A DNA stretch of 64,000 nucleotides from assembly GCA_910574205.1 (NCBI GenBank), contig CAJSYJ010000001.1:806001-870000 (forward strand), written 5' to 3'. Positions 8,171 to 15,332 of the stretch are shown here, in pieces. The stretch comes from Bacteroidales bacterium. Its GTDB lineage: Bacteria > Bacteroidota > Bacteroidia > Bacteroidales > Rikenellaceae. The first letter of the stretch is position 1. Every line of letters starts with the position of its first letter. The notes beneath the pieces are model-generated. The model made no database searches, was not told where the DNA came from, and saw nothing but the letters and a program-made list of their open reading frames with translations. The position numbers and the translations under genes were made by a program.

Positions 8171-10009
8171 ATGTTTAGAACCTACCTCAGACTTTTGGGC
8201 TTCGCAAAGCCGCTCGGCAAGTATGCCGTACCCTATTTCTTCTATGCGGTGTTGCACGCCATATTCAATACGTTCAACTATGCGCTCATAATACCGATCC
8301 TGAACACGATGTTCCGGCAGGACTTCCGCTTCGAACCGGTTTACGACTTTCCCGCCATATCGCTCGACGCGGGCGGCTTCGACGCTCTGCTGAGCTACTT
8401 CTACACGATGTTCTTCGGAGAGACGTTCGACCATATCTATTTCCTCGCGCTGCTGGCCGGCGTGGTCATCTGCACCAACTTTCTGAGCAACCTGTTCCGC
8501 TATCTCTCGGCCATGACCGTAGAGAATCTGCGCGTATGCACACTGCAACGCATGCGCGACGAGATGTTCTCGCGCGTGATACACATGAACGTAGGCTATT
8601 TCAGCGACCAGCGCAAGGGCGACATAATATCGAAGATTACATCCGACGTCACGGTGGTGCAGTACTGCATAACCAATACGTTGCAGGTAGCGTTCCGCGA
8701 CCCGTTCCTAATCATCGGATACCTTATACTCATGATAAGCATATCGTGGCAGCTGGCACTATTCTCGGTGCTGTTCCTGCCGGTCGTGGGTCTTGTCATA
8801 GGCAATATCGTTAAGCGCCTGCGCCACCCCGCACAACGCGGACAGCAGCGCATGGGCGACATGGTAAGCGTGCTCGACGAGTCGCTGTCGGGCATAAAGA
8901 TCGTCAAGAGCTACAACGCGACCGACTATCTGGTCGAGAAGTTCAAGAGCATCAACGCCGACTTCTCGCGTTTGGTGATATCCATGGCGCGGCGCCAGCA
9001 GCTGGCCTCGCCCATGAGCGAGTTTCTGGGCATCATCGCCGTGAGCGTCATACTGATCTACGGCGGCAATCTGGTCATCTCGGGCAGCGGCGCACTGACG
9101 GCCGCAGGCTTCATAGCGTTCATCGCCGCATTCTCGCAGATCACGCGTCCGCTGCGCTCGTTCATCGACCAGTTCGCCAATATCAATCAGGGTATCGCCG
9201 CCGGCGAACGCATATTCTCGATCATCGACGCCCAGAGCGAGGTGCGCGACGAGGAGAACGCCCGCGAGTTCGGCGGCTTGAAGGAGTCGATACGCCTCGA
9301 CGGCGTGCACTTCTCCTACGACGGCTCGCGCGAAGTAATCAACGACGTCACGATCGACATACGCAAGGGCGAGACGATAGCCCTCGTCGGCGCCTCGGGC
9401 GGCGGCAAGTCGACGCTCAGCGAGCTCGTCCCGCGCTTCTACGACCCCACCGCGGGAAAGGTGCTCTTCGACGGAGTCCCGATACGCGAATATACGCAGG
9501 ACTCGCTGCGCGCACGCATGAGCGTGGTGGCGCAGGAGACGGTGCTGTTCAACGACACGATCGAGGGCAACATCCTGCTCGGCCGTCCCACGGCCACGCA
9601 CGAGGAGGTGGTCGAGGCTGCCAAGGTGGCCAATGCCCACAGCTTCATCATGGAGCTTCCGGAGGGTTACGACACCAACATCGGCGACCGCGGAGCGAAG
9701 CTCTCGGGAGGTCAGCGGCAGCGCATCAGCATAGCCCGCGCGATATTGAAGAACCCCGAGATACTGATCCTCGACGAGGCCACGTCGGCACTCGACACCG
9801 AGAGCGAAAAGCTCGTGCAGGATGCACTCACGCGACTGCTGCAAAGCCGCACATCGATAGTCATAGCCCACCGCCTGAGCACGATCCACAATGCCGACCG
9901 CATATATGTCGTCGATCAGGGACGTATAGCCGAGCAAGGCACGCATGCCGAACTGATGGAGCGCCGCGGCATATACGCACACCTTATCGAGATGCAGAAT
10001 ATATCTTAA
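8171..10009 (+). CDS. ABC exporter, MsbA-like (fused permease-ATPase)
   Basis: 612 residues. The N-terminal half (to about residue 335) holds six membrane segments with the exporter coupling region; the C-terminal half is the ATPase with Walker A GASGGGKST, signature LSGGQRQR, Walker B ILILDEATSALD and the H-loop IAHRLSTIH. One half-transporter of this type works as a homodimer. In Gram-negative bacteria the closest functional analogue flips lipid A-core, but peptide, lipid and drug exporters have the same layout, so the cargo is open. It follows nrnA by 18 bp and is probably co-transcribed with it. A strong hairpin terminator lies about 85 bp after the stop. Confidence 0.88.
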   Translation: MFRTYLRLLGFAKPLGKYAVPYFFYAVLHAIFNTFNYALIIPILNTMFRQDFRFEPVYDFPAISLDAGGFDALLSYFYTMFFGETFDHIYFLALLAGVVICTNFLSNLFRYLSAMTVENLRVCTLQRMRDEMFSRVIHMNVGYFSDQRKGDIISKITSDVTVVQYCITNTLQVAFRDPFLIIGYLILMISISWQLALFSVLFLPVVGLVIGNIVKRLRHPAQRGQQRMGDMVSVLDESLSGIKIVKSYNATDYLVEKFKSINADFSRLVISMARRQQLASPMSEFLGIIAVSVILIYGGNLVISGSGALTAAGFIAFIAAFSQITRPLRSFIDQFANINQGIAAGERIFSIIDAQSEVRDEENAREFGGLKESIRLDGVHFSYDGSREVINDVTIDIRKGETIALVGASGGGKSTLSELVPRFYDPTAGKVLFDGVPIREYTQDSLRARMSVVAQETVLFNDTIEGNILLGRPTATHEEVVEAAKVANAHSFIMELPEGYDTNIGDRGAKLSGGQRQRISIARAILKNPEILILDEATSALDTESEKLVQDALTRLLQSRTSIVIAHRLSTIHNADRIYVVDQGRIAEQGTHAELMERRGIYAHLIEMQNIS

Positions 10010-10092
10010 CGGAGGTAGAAGCCGAGCGAGCCGGCGCATCTGCGCGAGTGGCATGCCCGGCCGCCGTGAAACGGAAAGACACATACCGAATA

Positions 10093-10134
10093 CGAAAATC
10101 CCGAACACGCTCACGCGGCTGTTCGGGGTTTTCG
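10093..10134 (+). terminator. Terminator after ABC exporter
   Basis: A 15-bp stem (CGAAAATCCCGAACA with TGTTCGGGGTTTTCG, one G-T wobble) encloses a 12-nt loop. The run of T is inside the descending arm, and an AT-rich tract follows. Confidence 0.8.
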
Positions 10135-10226
10135 CATATTATATAATATGTATATTATTCGAATCTCAGATATCGCCGTATCTGCCGCGGCGTGCGGCTC
10201 TGATTACTGCGTATGTGCCGTATATG

Positions 10227-10295
10227 AAAAAAAAGCGGCGATGCACAGTCAAGTCACTTCTCAACAACCATCGATGAATCGACGGCATCGCCGCT
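10227..10295 (-). terminator. Terminator of the candidate RNA
   Basis: On the minus strand AGCGGCGATGC (10285-10295) pairs perfectly with GCATCGCCGCT (10234-10244), followed by eight T (10227-10234). The 40-nt interior is longer than a standard terminator loop. Confidence 0.65.
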
Positions 10296-10622
10296 GGGCG
10301 GGTACTGAGTCGCAGTACACCACGATACATCCGGCATACTGCCTACCGTAACGTATCGGACGCTCCGTTTTCGTGCGCGCGAGCCCAAAATATGGGCGCA
10401 TAGACAGCCCCTATCGGTCGGTCTTGGGAACCTTATTCCGAAAGCTGCCATACACCCATGCCGTCCCGCCTGCAAAAAAAAACAGGCGGGACATAACAAG
10501 GACTGACAACCATTATACCGGAATTAAACAACCTCTTGCGAGGCTCCCAAGTTTACCGACAGGTATAAAGAGTTGTTTACCTATTATATCTATAATCCGT
10601 CTTCTTCGGCGCAGCCGGATCG
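10227..10622 (-). ncRNA. Candidate structured non-coding RNA, about 395 nt
   Basis: On the minus strand a TATATTTG box (10628-10635) sits just before the proposed 5' end; a TTG lies 24 bp further upstream, a longer spacer than usual. The 3' end is a perfect 11-bp stem followed by eight T (10227-10295). Between them are many self-complementary segments: AAACAACTCTT pairing with AAGAGGTTGTTT, a 10-bp stem with a T9 loop (10462-10492), GCCCA/TGGGC, CGATAC/GTATCG enclosing GGCA/TGCC, and GTACTG/CAGTAC. CTTGGGA near 10550 can also pair with TCCCAAG near 10428. No tmRNA, RNase P or SRP signature was found. It may be a lineage-specific RNA of the 6S/Bacteroidales-1 kind; identity unknown. Confidence 0.5.
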
Positions 10623-10627
10623 GACTG

Positions 10628-10635
10628 CAAATATA
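10628..10635 (-). promoter_or_regulatory. -7 box of the candidate RNA promoter
   Basis: TATATTTG on the minus strand, followed by GCAGTCCG. The same box plus flank (TATATTTGCAGTCCG) drives rplS at 28029-28036. The nearest TTG (10660-10662) is 24 bp away, against 19-22 bp at the other promoters of this window. Confidence 0.55.
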
Positions 10636-10878
10636 GTAACTTTTTTCTATGAACCGAGACAAATAATCCGAACTTTCCGACTAACGCAGCAATAACACTC
10701 TGCCAGAGCCTCGGCACGCAGTAATACCGCCTGCGTCGTCCGCACCGCGCCGAAGCGCAAAGCGGACTTTCTATCGTGAACGACACGTGCGCCGATGCAG
10801 TAATGTTCATACTACTTTCATAATATGCGACTCTGCGACGGAGCGAAACGGCAGGGGGGGGGAGGAGGACGGGAGGAC

Positions 10879-10998
10879 GAGGGAATGGACGGGACGGGCG
10901 GGAGAACGAAAGAGAGAACGAGGGAATGGACGGGACGGGCGGGAGAACGAAAGAGAGAACGAGGGAATGGACGGGACGGGCGGGAGAACGGGAGAGAG
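10879..10998. repeat. 41-bp minisatellite, 2.9 copies
   Basis: The unit starts with GAGGGAATGGACGGGACGGG at 10879, 10920 and 10961, an exact 41-bp period. Copies one and two are identical; the third diverges after 30 bp and ends near 10998. A G9 run precedes it. The sequence is strongly purine-biased on the plus strand. Confidence 0.9.
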
Positions 10999-11339
10999 GT
11001 CATAGAGGGAGAAAGCGATAGAATACCGGTCTATTGCCGAGCGACAAGGGGCGGATGTTAATGATGACTTTTAACGGAAAATACGCAAAGATCCCAAACT
11101 GTTTTTTCGTCAAATTCCTGCATATGCAACTCTGCGACCGAGCGAGGCGATGGAATGTGCTCGGTGTACTGCCAATTGCCGAGCGACAAGCAGAGGTAGC
11201 GGATGCGGCGATTTCACGGAAAAATTTTTCGTCAAAAGGCATCAGTTCGCTATCGCGCACCTTTTCTTTACCTCGGCATAGTCCGAATAAATTCTGCTCT
11301 GCCCTCAGCTTAAAGAAAACGTTACAACTCGCAGCGAAA

Positions 11340-11383
11340 TGTCGGCGGACGGGTAGTACTGACGTACGTCCCGTTCGCCGACA
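11340..11383. repeat. Co-varying hairpin, copy 1
   Basis: A 14-bp stem (TGTCGGCGGACGGG with CCCGTTCGCCGACA, one G-T pair) encloses the 16-nt loop TAGTACTGACGTACGT. The loop contains GTAC twice, able to form an inner stem. A second copy lies at 11484-11529. Confidence 0.85.
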
Positions 11384-11483
11384 TAAGTGAAAGGCAGTAA
11401 ATGATGACTTTTCACGAGAAACTCGCAAAAAGCCTCCAATCTAATTCTTCGTCAAAAGGTGCCAGTTACAAGCCGCACGCGAA

Positions 11484-11529
11484 AAACCCGCCGATGGGTA
11501 GTACTGGTGTACGTCCCATTGGCGGGTTT
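11484..11529. repeat. Co-varying hairpin, copy 2
   Basis: A 15-bp stem (AAACCCGCCGATGGG with CCCATTGGCGGGTTT, one G-T pair) encloses the loop TAGTACTGGTGTACGT, which differs from copy 1 at two positions. Six stem positions differ from copy 1 and each is compensated on the other arm, so pairing has been conserved while sequence has changed. It ends 39 bp before the stop of the convergent glycosidase gene. Confidence 0.85.
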
Positions 11530-11567
11530 GAGCGAGGCGCAGGAAATGGTGCCTTTTCACGAAAAAA

Positions 11568-13250
11568 TCACCGGATTTTATATATAACAGCCGAACAAGG
11601 CTTCAAACGTATGCGGTTGACGGAACCCTTGGCGAGAGTGTATTTGTTACCGGGGCAGGTAGTTAATATCTCCTCGACCGATGAGGCTGAAAGAGAGAAC
11701 GAGGCGGAGACGCTGCGGCGGGTGGGGTTGAGTGCGACGAGATAACGTTCGCCGTCCTTCTGGCGCAGGTAGACCATGGGATAGGGACGGTCGGGGTCGC
11801 TCAGAAACTGCCATGTGCCGCCAGTACCGAGTGCAGGGGTCGACTTATGCAGGGCTATGAGCTGCCTGACATAGCTCAGCACAGAGGCGGGGTCGTCGAT
11901 CTGCGCTGCGACGGTGGGACGTGCGGGCGACGGGTCGATAGGCAGGTAGAGGAGCTCGGGAGCGGCCGTAGAGAATCCGGCGTTGGGAGTCGAATCCCAC
12001 TGCATCGGGGTGCGGCACGACGAACGGTTGCGCGAGGAGAAGCTGCCCTCCTTGACGGGTGCATCCTCGATGTTGCGCATGCCGATCTCCTCGCCGTAGT
12101 AGACGATAGGCGTCCAGGGCATAGTGAAGAAGAATGTGAGCATGGTCTTCAACTCGGCGGGCGTAGAGCGGTCGAAGCGGTTGAGACGCCAGATGTCGTG
12201 GCTGCATGTAGGCATGGCGGCGATACCCTCGGTGTGGGCAGTCTCGCGAAGCATGGCCGTATAGTCGTCGACGAAGGTGCGGCAGCCGCCTCGTCCCTCG
12301 GGGTCGAAGTAGCAGGGCGTATGATCGCCGTTGTTGGCCGTCTGCGTGAAGAGCGTGCGATAGAGCTTGTTGCCACGGCCGTTGTGGATTATCAGGTCGA
12401 TGTCGAAGCCGGCGTCGAGCGAGTACTGCGGCTGCGACCACTCCGACATGAGTATGCCCTCGGGGTACTTGGCCTCGAACCAGTCGAACAGATCGCTCCA
12501 CAGACGGCGGATGCCCGTGTGCGCCTTGTCGTCGCCCTTGACCAGCGAGCCGGCCATGTCGACGCGGAAGCCGTCGGCACCCTTGTCCATCCAGAACGAG
12601 ATGATGTTTTTGAGCTCCTCGCGCACGGCCGTCGGTCCCGGATCGTCGTAACCCTGCTGCCACGGCTTCGACGGATCGGGATTCGTGTAGCCGTAGTTGA
12701 GCGCAGGCTGTATGTCGTAGAAGTTCTTCATGTAGTAGCCGTCGCGCGGCAGGTCGTTGTCGACGAATTTCTTGTCGGGCTTGCCGCCCTGCTTGCCGGG
12801 CGTCCAGATGAAGTAGTCGCTATACTCGTTGCGCTCGGCCGACGACGAGGCTACGAACCACGGATGCTTGTCCGAGGTGTGTCCCGCCACCAGATCGAGA
12901 CATACGCGCAGGCCGCGAGCGTGGGCGTCGGCTATGAGGCGTTCGAGTGCGGCATTGTCGCCGAAGCGGGGATCGACGCGGTAGAAGTCGGTGATGTCGT
13001 AACCGCCGTCTTCGAACTCGCTCTCGAACACGGGGCTGATCCATACGGTGTTGAACCCGACGCTGCGGATATAGTCGAGCTTGGAGCGTATGCCCTCGAT
13101 ATCGCCTATGCCGTCGCCGTCGCTGTCCATATAGGTCGAGGGGTAGATGTGGTAGACGACCGCATCGCGCAGCCATGCCGGAATGGGATGACGCGCTTCG
13201 GCCGAGAGGCCGATCGAAGCGGCCAGAATCAGCAATAAAAGTCTTTTCAT
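11568..13250 (-). CDS. Secreted alpha-amylase-family (GH13) glycosidase
   Basis: 560 residues from the ATG at 13250, which gives a signal peptide (MKRLLLLILAASIGLSAEA). An 18-codon in-frame extension upstream lacks leader character and is not used. The GH13 barrel is complete: YHIYPSTYMDSDGDGIGD (34-50), GFNTVWISPVF, nucleophile Asp231 in DGFRVDMAG, acid/base Glu270 in GILMSEW, and the transition-state pair His351-Asp352 (CSHDIW in place of the common NHD). The C-terminal beta domain begins near residue 470. It probably acts in the periplasm or at the surface on alpha-glucans or short alpha-glucosides; exact bond specificity is open. The gene ends within repeat DNA. Confidence 0.87.
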   Translation of the reverse strand: MKRLLLLILAASIGLSAEARHPIPAWLRDAVVYHIYPSTYMDSDGDGIGDIEGIRSKLDYIRSVGFNTVWISPVFESEFEDGGYDITDFYRVDPRFGDNAALERLIADAHARGLRVCLDLVAGHTSDKHPWFVASSSAERNEYSDYFIWTPGKQGGKPDKKFVDNDLPRDGYYMKNFYDIQPALNYGYTNPDPSKPWQQGYDDPGPTAVREELKNIISFWMDKGADGFRVDMAGSLVKGDDKAHTGIRRLWSDLFDWFEAKYPEGILMSEWSQPQYSLDAGFDIDLIIHNGRGNKLYRTLFTQTANNGDHTPCYFDPEGRGGCRTFVDDYTAMLRETAHTEGIAAMPTCSHDIWRLNRFDRSTPAELKTMLTFFFTMPWTPIVYYGEEIGMRNIEDAPVKEGSFSSRNRSSCRTPMQWDSTPNAGFSTAAPELLYLPIDPSPARPTVAAQIDDPASVLSYVRQLIALHKSTPALGTGGTWQFLSDPDRPYPMVYLRQKDGERYLVALNPTRRSVSASFSLSASSVEEILTTCPGNKYTLAKGSVNRIRLKPCSAVIYKIR

Positions 13251-13397
13251 GGTAATTATCCGTTTGTTAAGTAATTGGGTCGTACATGCGATCGCTCCGC
13301 CCACGCGGTCAGGCAGGGGCAGAGCGTCATTGCAGGGTAAGGATCAGCGTCGTCCGAGGCGGAGCCGCGCCCGTCCTCCTCGGGGACGCAGCCGGCG

Positions 13398-14471
13398 CTA
13401 AATATGGTCGTCGCCGGTCGAGTAGCGCACGTCGTCGATATAGCGCTTGATGTTCTGCTCCTCCTCTCTGGGACATATCAGCAGCACGTCGTCGGTATCG
13501 ACCACGATATAGTCCTTCAAGCCGCTCACAACGGCTATCTTGCCCTCGGGCAGCGATATGAGCGAGTTGCGAGTGTCGTAGGCGAACACCTCGCCGCCCG
13601 GGCCGGCGTTGGCGTAGCGGTCCTTGCGCGAATGCTGGTAGATCGATCCCCACGTGCCCACGTCGCTCCAACCGAAGTCGCCCGAGTGGACGTATACGTT
13701 GTCGGCCTTCTCCATGACTCCGTAGTCGATGGATATGGCTTTGCACTCCGAAAATACGCGCTCGACGGCCTCGGCCTCGCTCTCCGTACCCAGATCGTCG
13801 GCAATCGACGAGAAGAGCGAAGCATGCTCGGGCAGATATCTTTCGAGCGCGGCCACGATGTTCGCGACCGTCCAGATGAAGATGCCGGCATTCCACAGAA
13901 ACTCGCCGCACTGTATGAAGGTCTGCGCCAGTTCAAGATTGGGCTTCTCGGTAAAGCACTTGACCTTGCTGACCGGCTCGTCGCTCGAACGCTGGATGTA
14001 GCCGTAGCCCGTTTCGGGGCGGCTGGGGCGTATGCCCACCGTCATAAGCGCGTCGTTATGGGCAACGAAGTCGGCGCACTCGCCTATTATACGACAGAAC
14101 TCGTCGGTGTCGAGCACCAGATGATCCGACGGGGTAACGATCATCGTCGCCTGCGGATTCTTCTTGCGCAGGGTATAGGCCGCATAAGCGATGCAGGGCG
14201 CCGTATTGCGTCCTATCGGCTCGCACAACACCTGCTCGGGCGAGAGCTCGGGGATATGTTCGAGCACCAGGTCACGGTAGCGTCGGTTGGTCACCACAAG
14301 AAAATTCTCGGCCGGCACTATCTTCGCGAAGCGTTCGTAGGTGCAGCGAATGAATGATTTGCCGGTGGAGAGTATATCGAGGAACTGCTTGGGACGCGAC
14401 TGGCGGCTCTTGGGCCAGAAACGCGAACCGATGCCGCCCGCCATAATCACGCAATACTTATTGTTATCCAT
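13398..14471 (-). CDS. manC: Mannose-1-phosphate guanylyltransferase
   Basis: 357 residues from the ATG at 14471. The open frame continues far upstream, but that part is antisense to pssA and lies before the promoter. The nucleotidyltransferase signature MAGGIGSRFWPKSRQ begins at residue 10, followed by RPKQFLD; VTPSDHLV, FTEKP and WNAGIFIW are further family motifs. The enzyme makes GDP-mannose from mannose-1-phosphate and GTP for surface glycans. It has only the nucleotidyltransferase part, without the fused isomerase domain of longer homologues. It is transcribed from a consensus promoter divergent from pssA, and the GH13 gene lies downstream on the same strand. Confidence 0.9.
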   Translation of the reverse strand: MDNNKYCVIMAGGIGSRFWPKSRQSRPKQFLDILSTGKSFIRCTYERFAKIVPAENFLVVTNRRYRDLVLEHIPELSPEQVLCEPIGRNTAPCIAYAAYTLRKKNPQATMIVTPSDHLVLDTDEFCRIIGECADFVAHNDALMTVGIRPSRPETGYGYIQRSSDEPVSKVKCFTEKPNLELAQTFIQCGEFLWNAGIFIWTVANIVAALERYLPEHASLFSSIADDLGTESEAEAVERVFSECKAISIDYGVMEKADNVYVHSGDFGWSDVGTWGSIYQHSRKDRYANAGPGGEVFAYDTRNSLISLPEGKIAVVSGLKDYIVVDTDDVLLICPREEEQNIKRYIDDVRYSTGDDHI

Positions 14472-14505
14472 TACCGTTCGGATGTTAAATAGGTTAAAAT
14501 CTACA

Positions 14506-14535
14506 CAAAGATAAATTTTTTTTGTAATTTTGCAA
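14506..14535 (-). promoter_or_regulatory. Promoter of manC
   Basis: On the minus strand TTG (14533-14535), 19 bp spacer, TATCTTTG (14506-14513). A plus-strand TAATTTTG at 14525-14532, a possible -7 box for pssA, abuts the manC -33 box, so the two divergent genes share this AT-rich segment. Confidence 0.8.
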
Positions 14536-14588
14536 AATATTCCGATCGGCAGACAGAATGCTACGAGCCGATACCATATAATATTGTT

Positions 14589-15314
14589 ATGAGAATAAGA
14601 CTCTTTACATTCCCCAATATGCTGACGCTGGCCAACCTCCTGTCGGGCGCCGCGGCTATCGTCTTCGCATTGCAGTACCACGACTACACCACCTCCTTTA
14701 TGCTGATAATAGCCTCGGCCGTATTCGACTTCTTCGACGGCTTCGCGGCGCGCATGCTCGGACAGTCGTCGCCCATAGGCGTGCAGCTCGACTCGCTGGC
14801 CGACGACATATCGTTCGGTCTGGCGCCGTCGCTGGTGCTCTACGACGCCTATATCGGCACCACGTCCTACTATGCGATAGATGCGCAGATATCCGATGCT
14901 ATGCGCTTCGGCGTGCTCATAATAGCTGCATTCTCGGCACTGCGTCTGGCTCGCTTCAACATCGACGACACGCAGCACACGGAGTTCCGCGGTCTGCCCA
15001 CACCGGCCGCCACGCTGCTGTGCGTATCGCTGGCCGTGCTGTTCCAGCAGGGTCACATCGTCCTCTACCGCGAGCAGATCCTGCTCATAGCGCTTGCCGT
15101 CGCGTTGCTGCTGGTCAGCCCCATACGCATGTTCGCACTCAAATTCACAAGCTTCTCGCCTAAGGGCAACATGCTCAGATACGGATTTCTCCTGACCTCG
15201 CTGCTGCTGATTATTTTCTGCACGACATACTCAGTAACGCTGATAATCGTTTTATATATCGTGGTATCCACCCTGCGCTGGATAGTCGGGCACTCGACCG
15301 AAGATAGAATCTGA
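14589..15314 (+). CDS. pssA: CDP-diacylglycerol-serine O-phosphatidyltransferase
   Basis: 241 residues of an integral membrane enzyme with about six to seven hydrophobic segments. The CDP-alcohol phosphatidyltransferase motif is complete: Asp50-Gly51, Ala54-Arg55, Gly64, Asp68 and Asp72. The bacterial membrane-bound PssA type is favoured because the motif occurs in the N-terminal quarter and Bacteroidota use this form; a phosphatidylglycerophosphate synthase would be smaller and is the main alternative. It catalyses the first step to phosphatidylethanolamine. It is divergent from manC and is followed after 18 bp by the porin gene. Confidence 0.87.
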   Translation: MRIRLFTFPNMLTLANLLSGAAAIVFALQYHDYTTSFMLIIASAVFDFFDGFAARMLGQSSPIGVQLDSLADDISFGLAPSLVLYDAYIGTTSYYAIDAQISDAMRFGVLIIAAFSALRLARFNIDDTQHTEFRGLPTPAATLLCVSLAVLFQQGHIVLYREQILLIALAVALLLVSPIRMFALKFTSFSPKGNMLRYGFLLTSLLLIIFCTTYSVTLIIVLYIVVSTLRWIVGHSTEDRI

Positions 15315-15332
15315 CGCAAAAACAAACGTCGC

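Larger units (their letters stand above)
10010..11567. other. Non-coding region with RNA gene candidate and repeats
   Basis: This 1.56-kb gap holds, in order, the exporter terminator, a candidate structured RNA on the minus strand (10227-10622), about 180 bp with nothing I recognise, a G9 run (10854-10862), a 41-bp minisatellite (10879-10998) and a field of degenerate inverted repeats with two co-varying hairpins (about 11036-11570). Open frames in it are low-complexity or span the hairpins and are not called as genes. Confidence 0.75.

Noticed and set aside
10254-10499. 81-codon minus-strand frame inside the candidate RNA
   Set aside because: It spans several perfect hairpins and has no recognisable protein features.
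10227-10622. tmRNA, RNase P or SRP RNA
   Set aside because: No tag reading frame or T-arm, no P4 core sequence and no GNAR-type apical SRP loop were found.
14472-15056. N-terminal extension of manC
   Set aside because: It lies antisense to pssA and upstream of the manC promoter; the nucleotidyltransferase motif begins right after the ATG at 14471.
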